This document shows, piece after piece, positions 8,269-14,957 of a DNA stretch of 17,304 nt (positions are counted from its first letter, which is position 1; every line of letters starts with the position of its first letter). Under the pieces are notes generated by a model, which was not told where the DNA came from, did not search any database, and worked only from the letters and a program-made list of their open reading frames with translations. The position numbers and the translations under genes were made by a program. The stretch comes from Acidobacteriaceae bacterium (GTDB taxonomy: Bacteria; Acidobacteriota; Vicinamibacteria; Vicinamibacterales; CAVVIG01), in contig JAISPN010000020.1 in the NCBI GenBank assembly GCA_031274845.1, forward strand, positions 1-17,304, given 5' to 3'.

Positions 8269-8544
8269 TCAGCGGGCCTTGCGTGCGGGCGCCAGCTTGA
8301 CGTTCTGTGCCCGAGGGCCGGAGATCGTATCGTTCAGGAGATCGAACACAACCATGTCGCCAACATTCAGATCCCAGAACTTGCCCTGAAAATCCGCTTT
8401 GTGGAAGAAGACATCGCCGTTCGGCCCATGGATCGTCCCGCACGCCTGACCGCGCGTCAGTGTCTTGACGCGCCCCTTGGTCGGCTTCTTGGCGGGCGCT
8501 GGCTTGGTTGGACCAACCTGAGAGGAAGACGTTGAAGCACGCAT
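8269..8544 (-). CDS. cold-shock-domain protein with degenerate RNP1
   Basis: 91 residues. A basic, Ser/Pro/Ala/Lys-rich N-terminal tail (1-23) precedes one cold-shock domain (about 24-86): GRVKTLTRGQACGTI, then NGDVFFHKADF (42-52, RNP2-like), then LNVGDMVVFDLLND and GPRAQNVKL. It ends with the basic APARKAR. Cold-shock proteins bind single-stranded RNA/DNA. Here the RNP1 position reads GQACGTI (32-38) instead of the usual KGFGFI, so the two RNP1 aromatic residues are missing while the RNP2 Phe/His residues are kept. A TAAAAT 9 nt upstream of the ATG, with no Shine-Dalgarno, suggests a leaderless transcript. It is transcribed divergently from the two-barrel outer-membrane gene. Confidence 0.8.
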   Translation of the reverse strand: MRASTSSSQVGPTKPAPAKKPTKGRVKTLTRGQACGTIHGPNGDVFFHKADFQGKFWDLNVGDMVVFDLLNDTISGPRAQNVKLAPARKAR

Positions 8545-8553
8545 CGCTTGCGA

Positions 8554-8559
8554 ATTTTA
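8554..8559 (-). promoter_or_regulatory. -10-like hexamer of the cold-shock-domain gene
   Basis: TAAAAT (5/6) on the minus strand, 9 nt upstream of the ATG. No ribosome-binding site lies between it and the ATG, and the -35 (TTCGGT at 17-nt spacing) is weak. The predicted leader is 2-4 nt or none. Confidence 0.4.
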
Positions 8560-8682
8560 ACACGCTCCAGCATCCGACCGAACAGACATTCGCTCGAACG
8601 GCTGACGCGCTCACCCATTCACGCACCCGTGAACCCTGCCCCGCGCGCGTAGTACACTCGGCGATTCCTTAGTGGAGGGTGA

Positions 8683-9891
8683 ATGCTTCGGTCGGCGCTT
8701 GGTCTCGTGTTCCTGCTCTTCGTGTGTACGTCCGCAGCACTCGCGCAGCCGACTGACAACCTGACGGCAGCCGCCGACACCAGCAGTGAACTGACCGGGA
8801 TTCTCAGCCGAACCTATTTCACCTTTCAGGGTGGCGCCATCGACTACCGGTTTTCTGATAGACAGCTCGGGGCTGGCTTCAGTAGCGACGAAGTCCTCAT
8901 CTCGCACGGCGCGGTGCGGCTCGTCCTGTTCGGCTTCAAGTTCAACAAGTACTTCGCCGGGCAGATCTCCTACGGACGGCCGGTGCAATACGTCCGGTAC
9001 ACCAACGTCAACGGCACGGGCCAGACGCAAGGCGTCTCGGTCGCGATCGGCGAGGTCACGCTCAAGGCGCAGGTGCCGTTTGCAGGGAAAACCTCGCTCT
9101 ACGCCGAGGTCGGCGCCAACGAGACCACGCGCAGAGGCTTCACGATCGACAACGACACCATCATCGACAACGCGCACGTGGCGTCGTTCGTGGTTGGCGG
9201 CGGCGTGGAATATCACCTCAACGAGCGCTGGGATCTGCTCGCGGGCGTGAATTACGCCAGCGGCCATCCTCAGCACCTGCAACCGGAAACGGTATTTGCA
9301 TCGACCGGGTTCCGCTACAACCTGCAAGGCATCGCCCAGAACGGCACGACGAACGACGGCTATTTCTTCGCGGCGGACACGCTTCAGGTCGGCTACACCT
9401 CAAACGCGCTCGGCTACGGCGTCAACAACTTCGTCTCCGGCAAGGTCCCGATCTTCTGGGGCGGCGTGGTTCCGGCGTCGAGCGGCGGCAACGTGCGGTA
9501 TCAGCACATGGCCTTCCACTCGGAAAAAGTGTTCTCCTTCGATTTGGGCGTGTCCGCCGGCCTCTGGACGGGCAACGAGACTGGCGAGCGCTTCGCCACG
9601 ATCTCGGGCTATCCGCTCCTGCGGTTCACGCTGCTGCGGCAACGTGCCGCGGATGTCTATCTCTCGTACTCAGCGGCAGGCCCAACCTTCATCTCCAAGA
9701 GCCTCATCGATGGCCACGCCACCGGTACGAACTTTACGTTTCAGGACATGCTCGGCCTCGGCGCCTACCTGACGAACACGCGTCATCTGGTCGCCGAGCT
9801 AAACATCGCGCACTACTCGAACGGCAATCTGTTTTTTCAGAATCCCGGCATCAAGATCCCGCTGACGTTCAGTCTCGGCTACGTCTTCTGA
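8683..9891 (+). CDS. two-part outer-membrane protein: OmpA/OmpW-like barrel plus PagL-like acyloxyacyl hydrolase barrel
   Basis: 402 residues. The start is supported by GGAGGG (8674-8679) just before the ATG. The signal peptide is residues 1-21 (cleavage after ALA). Residues ~42-210 show alternating amphipathic strands (GAIDYRF, ISYGRPVQYVRYT, VGGGVEYHL, LLAGVNYAS) typical of an eight-stranded barrel. Residues ~225-402 form a second barrel resembling PagL/acyloxyacyl hydrolase proteins, which remove the 3-position acyl chain from lipid A: NNFVSGKVPIFWGG (248-261), then LNIAHYSNGNLFFQNPG (373-389), ending SLGYVF with terminal Phe. His377 and Ser379 match the catalytic H-x-S. The Glu expected about 12 residues after the Ser is absent (Lys391 there). 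Two barrels in one chain is unusual. Lipid A deacylase activity is uncertain. Confidence 0.75.
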   Translation: MLRSALGLVFLLFVCTSAALAQPTDNLTAAADTSSELTGILSRTYFTFQGGAIDYRFSDRQLGAGFSSDEVLISHGAVRLVLFGFKFNKYFAGQISYGRPVQYVRYTNVNGTGQTQGVSVAIGEVTLKAQVPFAGKTSLYAEVGANETTRRGFTIDNDTIIDNAHVASFVVGGGVEYHLNERWDLLAGVNYASGHPQHLQPETVFASTGFRYNLQGIAQNGTTNDGYFFAADTLQVGYTSNALGYGVNNFVSGKVPIFWGGVVPASSGGNVRYQHMAFHSEKVFSFDLGVSAGLWTGNETGERFATISGYPLLRFTLLRQRAADVYLSYSAAGPTFISKSLIDGHATGTNFTFQDMLGLGAYLTNTRHLVAELNIAHYSNGNLFFQNPGIKIPLTFSLGYVF

Positions 9892-9947
9892 CGCGGATCG
9901 TCCTGGCGAGACGCTGGCGGATGCCGTGCGGAATCGCCGTACAGCAA

Positions 9948-9971
9948 AAAAGCCCACGAAAGTGGGCTTTT
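9948..9971. terminator. bidirectional rho-independent terminator
   Basis: A perfect 10-bp stem (AAAAGCCCAC / GTGGGCTTTT) with a GAAA loop. On the minus strand it is followed by a run of six T and lies 12 nt beyond tRNA-Pro, so it ends the surE-tRNA transcript. On the plus strand it ends with TTTT and closes the two-barrel outer-membrane gene. Confidence 0.9.
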
Positions 9972-9983
9972 CAAAGTCATTGA

Positions 9984-10060
<77 letters not shown>

Positions 10061-10067
10061 ACGCGTC

Positions 10068-10829
10068 TTATCTTACTTCAGTCTCCCGCTCCTGACACAA
10101 CTCTTCGACGTAGGCGAGCGCCCGATGGGCGGTGAGATCCGGGTGCAACGGGGTGACTGACGCGTAGCCATCGCGCACCGCCTGATAGTCCGATCGGTCG
10201 TGCGGCTCCCACTCGTCCTGCCCTTCTTCAATCCAGTAGTACGGACGATCTTTCGGATCGTAGCGCTTCGTAATCTGTGTGATGTGATTCCGCTTCGCCT
10301 GCACCGTCGTGCGCAACCCTTTCGGCGGTCCGGCCGGCAGATTGAGGTTCAGGAACGTCCACGGCGGCAGCGGATTCCTGAACATGCTGTTCACAAGCGA
10401 CGCGGCGAGTTCCGCCGCGTGCGAAAAATCGTAGGCGCCGCGCTGGTCAAACTGCAGCGACACCGCAAGGCCGGGCACACCGAGCAGCGCCCCTTCAAGC
10501 GCGCCAGCCACGGTGCCGGAATAGGTGACATCGTCTCCCAGATTCCAGCCCTTGTTGATGCCCGACACCACCATGTCCGGCCGGCGATCGAACACCTGCG
10601 TGATCGCCATGTTGACGCAATCGGTCGGCGTGCCGTCAACGGCATACACGCCGTCGCGAATCGATTCGAGACGCAACGGCCGGCGCAGCGTCAACGCGTG
10701 CCCGATCGCGCTCGCTTCGTCCATCGGCGCCACAATCGCCACATCACCAAGCGGCCGCAGCGCCTCTGCGAGCGCCGTAATGCCTTCCGAGCGATACCCA
10801 TCGTCGTTGGTCACGAGAATCAGCGGCAT
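10068..10829 (-). CDS. surE: 5'/3'-nucleotidase SurE
   Basis: 253 residues from ATG 10829, the normal SurE length. The family N-terminus ILVTNDDGYRSEGI (4-17) supplies metal ligands Asp9 and Asp10, followed by APMDEASAIGHALT (Ser40), VDGTPTDCV (64-72) and VVSGINKGWNLGDDVTYSGT with the metal-binding Asn. SurE is a metal-dependent phosphatase acting on nucleoside monophosphates and short polyphosphates. The open frame continues far upstream, but that part overlaps the MFS gene and is not SurE-like. There is no Shine-Dalgarno. A TATACT lies 10 nt before the ATG, directly after the MFS stop, so surE may have its own near-leaderless promoter. Confidence 0.96.
   Translation of the reverse strand: MPLILVTNDDGYRSEGITALAEALRPLGDVAIVAPMDEASAIGHALTLRRPLRLESIRDGVYAVDGTPTDCVNMAITQVFDRRPDMVVSGINKGWNLGDDVTYSGTVAGALEGALLGVPGLAVSLQFDQRGAYDFSHAAELAASLVNSMFRNPLPPWTFLNLNLPAGPPKGLRTTVQAKRNHITQITKRYDPKDRPYYWIEEGQDEWEPHDRSDYQAVRDGYASVTPLHPDLTAHRALAYVEELCQERETEVR
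10070..10098 (-). promoter_or_regulatory. possible tRNA-Pro promoter overlapping the end of surE
   Basis: On the minus strand GTGTCA (10098-10093, 4/6 of TTGACA) is separated by exactly 17 nt from TAAGAT (10075-10070, 4/6 of TATAAT). A start about 7 nt on would fall just ahead of the tRNA 5' end at 10060. The elements sit in the last codons and stop of surE. Confidence 0.35.
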
Positions 10830-10839
10830 GAGGAGCCAA

Positions 10840-10845
10840 AGTATA
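10840..10845 (-). promoter_or_regulatory. -10-like hexamer directly upstream of surE
   Basis: TATACT (5/6) on the minus strand, immediately following the MFS transporter stop codon and 10 nt before the surE ATG. The intervening bases are pyrimidine-rich (CTCCTC) and contain no ribosome-binding site. No convincing -35 is seen. Confidence 0.4.
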
Positions 10846-12048
10846 TCAACGCGGCACAGCGGCAAAGAGCAGCCCGCTCGCCACAAGCGCCAGCACGCCC
10901 CCCATCGTGAACGCGGTCGCCGATCCGAAGGCATTCCACACGAGCCCAAAGACGACGCTCGCCGCCAACGCGCCGATCCCGATGACGGCGTTGTACACGC
11001 CGAAGGCATGGCCGCGTCTCGACACCGGCGCAAGATCAGCCACAAGCGCCTTCTCGACGCCTTCCGTGAGGCCGAAATACACGCCGTAGCACAGAAAAAT
11101 GACGATGAGCGGGAGGAGCCGATCGGTAGCCGCAAATGCAAAGTACACCGCCGCGTAGACCGTCCACCCAAGCGCAATCACCGCGCGGCGGCCAATGCGA
11201 TCCGACCAGGCGCCGCCAACGACTGACGAAGATGCCTTGACGACATGCAGCGCCGCCCAGATGAGCGGCACATACGTGACCGCGCCAGCCGCATCGGTCA
11301 GCTTCAGGAGCAGAAACGCATCGGTGGAATTACCGAGCGTGAAGAGCGTGAGCACGAGGAAGAAGGCCTGCAATCGACGCGGCAATCGCTCCTTCGCGTC
11401 GCCGTCAGACGTCACGTCCTCGTGCGCGCGAGGATGATCGACAGGCTGATCAGCATCCTTCTCGCGCACGAAGAAGATGAGCGCCACGGCAATCGCGCCC
11501 GGGATCATCGTCAACGCGAAGAGCGTGCGGTACTGGCCCGGATACCACAACAGGAACAGGACCGCGAGGATCGGTCCAATGACAGCACCCGTGTGATCCA
11601 TCGCACGATGGACGCCGTAGACGCGGCCGCGTGTGTCGGCGCTTGCCCAGGTCGCGAGGATCGCGTCACGCGGCGCGCTGCGGATGCCTTTGCCCACGCG
11701 GTCGGTGACGCGCACCGCCAGCACATGCGTCCACGAGTGCGCGAGCGCGATGAACGGACGCACGAGCGACGAGATCGTGTAGCCCGCCAGCACCAGCGGC
11801 CGCTTGCGCCGCGCGCGATCGGCCATGCGTCCCGACCACAGCTTGAGCACGCTGTTCACCGCCTCGGCGGCCCCTTCGACGATGCCGAGCGAGACCGGGC
11901 TCGCGCCAAGGACTGTCGTCAGGAAGAACGGCAGCAGCGGATAGATCGCCTCGCTGGCCGCATCGGTCGCCAGGCTGACCCAGCCAAGCAGCCACACCGG
12001 ACGCGGCAGATTGGCCAGCGGATTTCGGGATGAACGGGTATCGCTCAC
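10846..12048 (-). CDS. MFS transporter
   Basis: 400 residues from GTG 12048, chosen because AGGAGA lies 5 nt before it. An ATG 12 codons further upstream (12084) lacks such a site and would overlap moaA. About twelve hydrophobic segments surround a charged central loop (~200-225, [17 protein letters not shown]). Motif-A-like sequence occurs at [17 protein letters not shown] (~70-86), with a second copy at [14 protein letters not shown] in the C-half. [17 protein letters not shown] (~113-129) is typical of a group of uncharacterised or drug-type MFS carriers. The substrate is unknown. It is 16 nt upstream of surE on the same strand and divergent from moaA, with 34 bp between start codons. Confidence 0.92.
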   Translation of the reverse strand: MSDTRSSRNPLANLPRPVWLLGWVSLATDAASEAIYPLLPFFLTTVLGASPVSLGIVEGAAEAVNSVLKLWSGRMADRARRKRPLVLAGYTISSLVRPFIALAHSWTHVLAVRVTDRVGKGIRSAPRDAILATWASADTRGRVYGVHRAMDHTGAVIGPILAVLFLLWYPGQYRTLFALTMIPGAIAVALIFFVREKDADQPVDHPRAHEDVTSDGDAKERLPRRLQAFFLVLTLFTLGNSTDAFLLLKLTDAAGAVTYVPLIWAALHVVKASSSVVGGAWSDRIGRRAVIALGWTVYAAVYFAFAATDRLLPLIVIFLCYGVYFGLTEGVEKALVADLAPVSRRGHAFGVYNAVIGIGALAASVVFGLVWNAFGSATAFTMGGVLALVASGLLFAAVPR

Positions 12049-12052
12049 GACG

Positions 12053-12058
12053 TCTCCT
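12053..12058 (-). promoter_or_regulatory. ribosome-binding site deciding the MFS start
   Basis: AGGAGA on the minus strand, 5 nt upstream of GTG 12048. It makes this GTG a far better start than the ATG at 12084 and leaves a 34-bp intergenic space to moaA. Confidence 0.7.
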
Positions 12059-12070
12059 GTGGGAGTCAGC

Positions 12071-12076
12071 CATAAT
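12071..12076 (+). promoter_or_regulatory. -10-like hexamer at the moaA start
   Basis: CATAAT (5/6) ends 6 nt before the moaA ATG (12083), so a start site at the usual distance would fall on or next to the A of the ATG. The nearest purine-rich run (GGGAG, 12061-12065) is 17 nt away, too far to act as a ribosome-binding site. No clear -35 is present. Confidence 0.4.
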
Positions 12077-12082
12077 GATGCC

Positions 12083-13096
12083 ATGCTCGATCGTCTGGGC
12101 CGGCCACTGCGGAATTTGCGTCTGTCAGTGACCGACCGCTGTAATCTTCGCTGTCAGTACTGCATGCCCGAGGCGGAGTACACGTGGCTCCCGCGCGAGG
12201 ACGTGCTGCACTTTGAGGAGATCAGCACGCTCGTCGACGTCTTCATCAGTCTCGGCGTCGATCACCTCAGGCTGACCGGTGGCGAGCCACTCCTCCGCCG
12301 CGATCTTCCGTCCCTCGTGCGCATGCTCTCGCGGAAGTCTGGTTTGCGCGATCTGGCGATCACCTCGAACGGCATTCTCCTCGCCGAAGCGGTCGACGCG
12401 CTGAAGGCGGCGGGCATCACGCGCGTCACTGTCAGCCTCGATACGCTGCGCCCCGATCGCTTCGTGGCGCTCGCACGCGTCAACGAACTCGCGCGTGTCC
12501 AGCAAGGAATCGCCGCGACGGTTCGCGCCTTCGGCACGCTCAAGATCGACACCGTCGTCATCAACGGCGTGAATGACGATGAACTCGTCGATCTCATCGA
12601 ATACGCAAAGCCGCTCCATGCGGAAGTGCGGTTCATCGAATACATGGATGTCGGCGGCGCGACGAACTGGTCGCCTGAAGGCGTGCTCCCGCGCGCCGAG
12701 ATGCTCGCGCGCCTCACCCGGCACTACGGGTCTCTCGAACCCCTTGTCGACACATCGTCAGCGCCAGCCGATCGCTTCAGGCTTCCGGACGGCACGGTGT
12801 TCGGCATCATCTCATCGACGACCGAACCGTTCTGCCGCAGTTGCGATCGCAGCCGGCTGACCGCTGACGGGCTCTGGTATCTCTGCCTCTATGCCGCCCA
12901 CGGACTGGATCTGCGCGGGCTCCTTCGCCGTGGCGCGACCGCTGAGGAGTTACGCACGGTTCTAACCGAGCGTTGGACTACTCGTCAGGATCGCGGCGCC
13001 GAAGCTCGCCTTGCACTGGGCGATCGCCGGGCGTTCGTGCCGCTCCGCGCGCTCAAGGAAAACCCGCACCTCGAAATGCACACGCGCGGCGGATAG
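12083..13096 (+). CDS. moaA: GTP 3',8-cyclase MoaA (molybdenum cofactor biosynthesis)
   Basis: 337 residues from ATG 12083, which gives the standard N-terminus [19 protein letters not shown]. This radical SAM enzyme converts GTP to 3',8-cyclo-7,8-dihydro-GTP, the first step of molybdopterin synthesis. The N-terminal [4Fe-4S] motif CNLRCQYC gives Cys20/24/27. [13 protein letters not shown] (62-74) is the SAM-binding GGEP region. A second cluster motif is C251-x2-C254-x13-C268. The C-terminal Gly-Gly (336-337), which enters the active site, is intact. No other moa gene is in the window. The longer frame to 12011 overlaps the MFS gene and is unlikely. Confidence 0.97.
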   Translation: MLDRLGRPLRNLRLSVTDRCNLRCQYCMPEAEYTWLPREDVLHFEEISTLVDVFISLGVDHLRLTGGEPLLRRDLPSLVRMLSRKSGLRDLAITSNGILLAEAVDALKAAGITRVTVSLDTLRPDRFVALARVNELARVQQGIAATVRAFGTLKIDTVVINGVNDDELVDLIEYAKPLHAEVRFIEYMDVGGATNWSPEGVLPRAEMLARLTRHYGSLEPLVDTSSAPADRFRLPDGTVFGIISSTTEPFCRSCDRSRLTADGLWYLCLYAAHGLDLRGLLRRGATAEELRTVLTERWTTRQDRGAEARLALGDRRAFVPLRALKENPHLEMHTRGG

Positions 13097-13101
13097 CGCG
13101 G

Positions 13102-13539
13102 CTACGCCTGCGCGGATTCCGGCTGGCAGTAGCGTTCGAAGGCCGCGCTCAGCTCCTGAGCAATGTGATCGGCGTCACGTGATTCGATCTGATGGCGTTC
13201 GAGCATGTAGACGAGCGCGCCGTCCCGCAGAAGCGCGACCGATGGCGACGAGGGACGCATGCCCGTGAAGTAGTGACGCGCGCGATCGGTGGCCTCGACG
13301 TCAAAGCCCGCAAACACACTGGTCAGCCGATCTGGACGGGCACCGGCTCGTAGCGCCAACGCAAGCCCAGGACGCGCGCGGCCGGCGGCACATCCGCACA
13401 CGGAATTGACGACGACGAGCAACGTCCCGCGTGTCTCTTTGACCGCCGCGTCAACATCAGCGGCACTGCGCAGTTCCTCAATCCCAAGACTGGTGAGTTC
13501 CGCGCGCATCGGCGCAACGAAGCGTTCCGGATAAGGCAT
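13102..13539 (-). CDS. bacilliredoxin, BrxA/BrxB (YphP/YqiW) family
   Basis: 145 residues, the family length. The thioredoxin-like fold is marked by LLVVVNSVCGCAAGRARPGL with Cys48-Gly-Cys50. This CGC motif in VNSVCGC is the hallmark of bacilliredoxins, which reduce mixed disulfides with bacillithiol. FAGFDVEATDRARHYF and PSSPSVALLRDGALVYMLERHQIE follow. Whether this organism makes bacillithiol cannot be seen here. Its stop lies 5 nt from the moaA stop (convergent, with no terminator between). A TAGAAT 7 nt before the ATG and the lack of a Shine-Dalgarno suggest leaderless expression. Confidence 0.93.
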   Translation of the reverse strand: MPYPERFVAPMRAELTSLGIEELRSAADVDAAVKETRGTLLVVVNSVCGCAAGRARPGLALALRAGARPDRLTSVFAGFDVEATDRARHYFTGMRPSSPSVALLRDGALVYMLERHQIESRDADHIAQELSAAFERYCQPESAQA

Positions 13540-13546
13540 GTCGTCA

Positions 13547-13552
13547 ATTCTA
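13547..13552 (-). promoter_or_regulatory. -10-like hexamer of the bacilliredoxin gene
   Basis: TAGAAT (5/6) on the minus strand, 7 nt upstream of the ATG with no ribosome-binding site. The predicted start is at or next to the ATG. The -35 at 17-nt spacing (GTCAAA) is weak. Confidence 0.4.
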
Positions 13553-13684
13553 GCGCGGCTGTGGACGCATTTGACGACACTCAGGTTTCAAGGTGTACCG
13601 GCCTTCTGGCTTGACCTAGAATTGATGCATCTGATTGCGCGGCGGGCTCATATGCTCGACGTCATCGCAATCGTAGGAGGCTTC

Positions 13685-14260
13685 GTGAAACAGTTTGTTC
13701 GACAGCTCGCGCTTGGAAGCGCGACGCTTGCACTCGTGGCGTTGGCCACACCCGCGTTTGCGGAATCCCCGGTGAACTTCGACTTCGGGTATCAGTATTT
13801 GATGCACACCGGCGCTGGCGGAAACACCAACTATCCTGCCGGATTCAATATCGATGTCGCCGTCGCGGTCAGCGACGCGATTCGCGTCGTCGGTGAAGGG
13901 AGCTGGTCGCGTGACAGCAGCTTCAGAGACGTGCTCAACAACAACGACGTCACGCTTACCGCGACCTCCTATGGCGGCGGCTTGCGCTGGGCGTCACATA
14001 CGGAAGGCATTGCCTCCCATCTTCAGCTCATTGCCGGCATTCACCACGACAGCTACAGCACCGGCCTTGGTAACGCCATCGACAACACCATCAACGGCGG
14101 CAACAACAAATTCATGCTGCAGCCAGGATTCGGCATCGTGATTCCGATTGCTCCAGCTGTCGGCATCCTCGGTCAGGCCGATTACCGCCGCGTGTTCTAC
14201 GACGGCAACGCGGAAAAGAACTTCTACCGCTTTATCGCCGGTATCCGCATCGGCCGGTAA
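13685..14260 (+). CDS. small secreted outer-membrane beta-barrel protein
   Basis: 191 residues from GTG 13685, which follows a perfect AGGAGG (13675-13680) by 4 nt. The frame is open further upstream, but only this start places a signal peptide at the N-terminus: KQFVRQ, then a hydrophobic core, then ATPAFA (cleavage after residue 26). The mature part alternates strands and short D/N/G turns (VNFDFGYQYLM, FNIDVAVAVSD, TATSYGGGLRWAS, LQLIAGIHHDS, FMLQPGFGIVIPI, GILGQADYRRVFY, YRFIAGIRIG), consistent with an eight-stranded OmpA/OmpX-size barrel. The last residue is Arg rather than the usual aromatic. Function unknown. It is a single-gene unit ending at a strong terminator. Confidence 0.8.
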   Translation: MKQFVRQLALGSATLALVALATPAFAESPVNFDFGYQYLMHTGAGGNTNYPAGFNIDVAVAVSDAIRVVGEGSWSRDSSFRDVLNNNDVTLTATSYGGGLRWASHTEGIASHLQLIAGIHHDSYSTGLGNAIDNTINGGNNKFMLQPGFGIVIPIAPAVGILGQADYRRVFYDGNAEKNFYRFIAGIRIGR

Positions 14261-14283
14261 CCGGCGCACACATCTCTGGCACC

Positions 14284-14320
14284 AAAGAAAAAGGCCGGCA
14301 TGACGCCGGCCTTTTTCTTT
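14284..14320. terminator. bidirectional rho-independent terminator, perfect 16-bp stem
   Basis: The arm 14284-14299 (core GGCCGGC preceded by AAAGAAAAA) is perfectly complementary to 14305-14320, with loop ATGAC. T-rich tails exist on both strands. It ends the small beta-barrel gene (plus) and the convergent basic hypothetical gene (minus, stop at 14343). Confidence 0.93.
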
Positions 14321-14342
14321 AGCACTCTCGTTTAACGACCCA

Positions 14343-14753
14343 CTAGTCTTTCTTGGCCGCACGGAACTTCGCCCAGCGCTTGCGCTGCGCCGCGGCGATA
14401 CGCGCCCGTGCGTCTTCGGAAAGGTTACGCTTCCGGCGGCGTTGCACCTTGCCTACCGGCGCCGACGGCACCTGCACGCGACGGATGCTTTCATCGGCGC
14501 CTGTGAGCTTCGACAAGTACTCGGTGGCCGCATCCCGCAGCTGAATAAGATCCTTGATGATGGCATCGCGCTGAGATAACCAGCCTTCGGCCCTGTTCCG
14601 TGCGGTCCCGAGCAGGCGTCCAAGATCTTCCGCAAACACTTCGATTTTCGATTCGTTCGTCGCGTCCATTCCCGCGACGCTGTCTACAGATGCACTCTTT
14701 GCAGCTTTCCTAGCCAATAGTGTCCTCCGGGTCTCAATGTGATCTTTCTTCAT
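14343..14753 (-). CDS. small basic hypothetical protein, coiled-coil plus Arg/Lys-rich C-terminal motif
   Basis: 136 residues from ATG 14753. An internal TTG at 14717 is the alternative: a GGAGG lies 6 nt before it, whereas ATG 14753 has none, so a 124-residue protein is possible. Residues ~35-85 (EDLGRLLGTARNRAEGWLSQ, then IIKDLIQLRDAATEYLSKL) are helical and may form a coiled coil. The C-terminus QRRRKRNLSEDARARIAAAQ followed by RKRWAKFRAAKKD is strongly basic. It resembles the short LSxEARxRIAxAxxxRW tails found on assorted bacterial proteins and suspected of nucleic-acid binding. Function unknown. It stands alone between a terminator and an AT-rich intergenic region. Confidence 0.65.
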   Translation of the reverse strand: MKKDHIETRRTLLARKAAKSASVDSVAGMDATNESKIEVFAEDLGRLLGTARNRAEGWLSQRDAIIKDLIQLRDAATEYLSKLTGADESIRRVQVPSAPVGKVQRRRKRNLSEDARARIAAAQRKRWAKFRAAKKD

Positions 14754-14957
14754 CTTAGCGAAACTTAGCCATCGATGCTATGTATTGTTTTTGCTGTTTA
14801 TTGTTTTTTATTGACACTCAGCCGCACATCTATCTGCATTGAGGTACCGCCGGTGCGGCTTGTCGCACACGGCAAGGGGCGCTGTTAGCGAAACGTCTCG
14901 TGAAATTCACCCGATAACAATAACGCTCAGTCTCCCTTGCCGCGTAGCGTCAATAAC
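14754..14957. other. AT-rich intergenic region with short direct and inverted repeats
   Basis: No gene is seen. The first 60 bp are markedly AT-rich for this window and hold two copies of TATTGTTTTT (14783-14792 and 14799-14808, 16-nt period) followed by TTTATTGACA. Further along, AGCCGCAC (14820-14827) is repeated inverted as GTGCGGCT (14853-14860). ACACGGCAAGGG (14867-14878) is repeated inverted with one mismatch at 14934-14945. The AT-rich part probably holds the promoter of the basic hypothetical gene. Confidence 0.5.
14867..14945. repeat. imperfect inverted repeat, 12-bp arms
   Basis: Arms ACACGGCAAGGG (14867-14878) and CCCTTGCCGCGT (14934-14945) pair over 11 of 12 positions around a 55-nt spacer, just outside the 3' end of the truncated epimerase gene. 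The inner sequence is partly self-complementary (GTTAGCG against GATAACAATAACGC). The role is unknown. Confidence 0.45.

Noticed and set aside
10200..10910. Plus-strand ORF of 236 residues across surE
   Set aside because: Antisense to the well-supported SurE motifs; Arg/His-rich with no domain features.
10830..11177. Upstream extension of the surE reading frame
   Set aside because: It lies fully inside the MFS gene, is Arg/Ser/Cys-rich and unlike SurE, whose N-terminus starts exactly at MPLILVTNDDG.
12011..12082. Longer moaA start
   Set aside because: It would overlap the MFS gene and add residues before the canonical [20 protein letters not shown] start.
14870..14942. Integron attC-like element
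   Set aside because: The inverted arms and GTTA/TAAC bits suggested attC, but the core GTTRRRY/RYYYAAC boxes are not in the right places or order and no integrase or cassette is seen.
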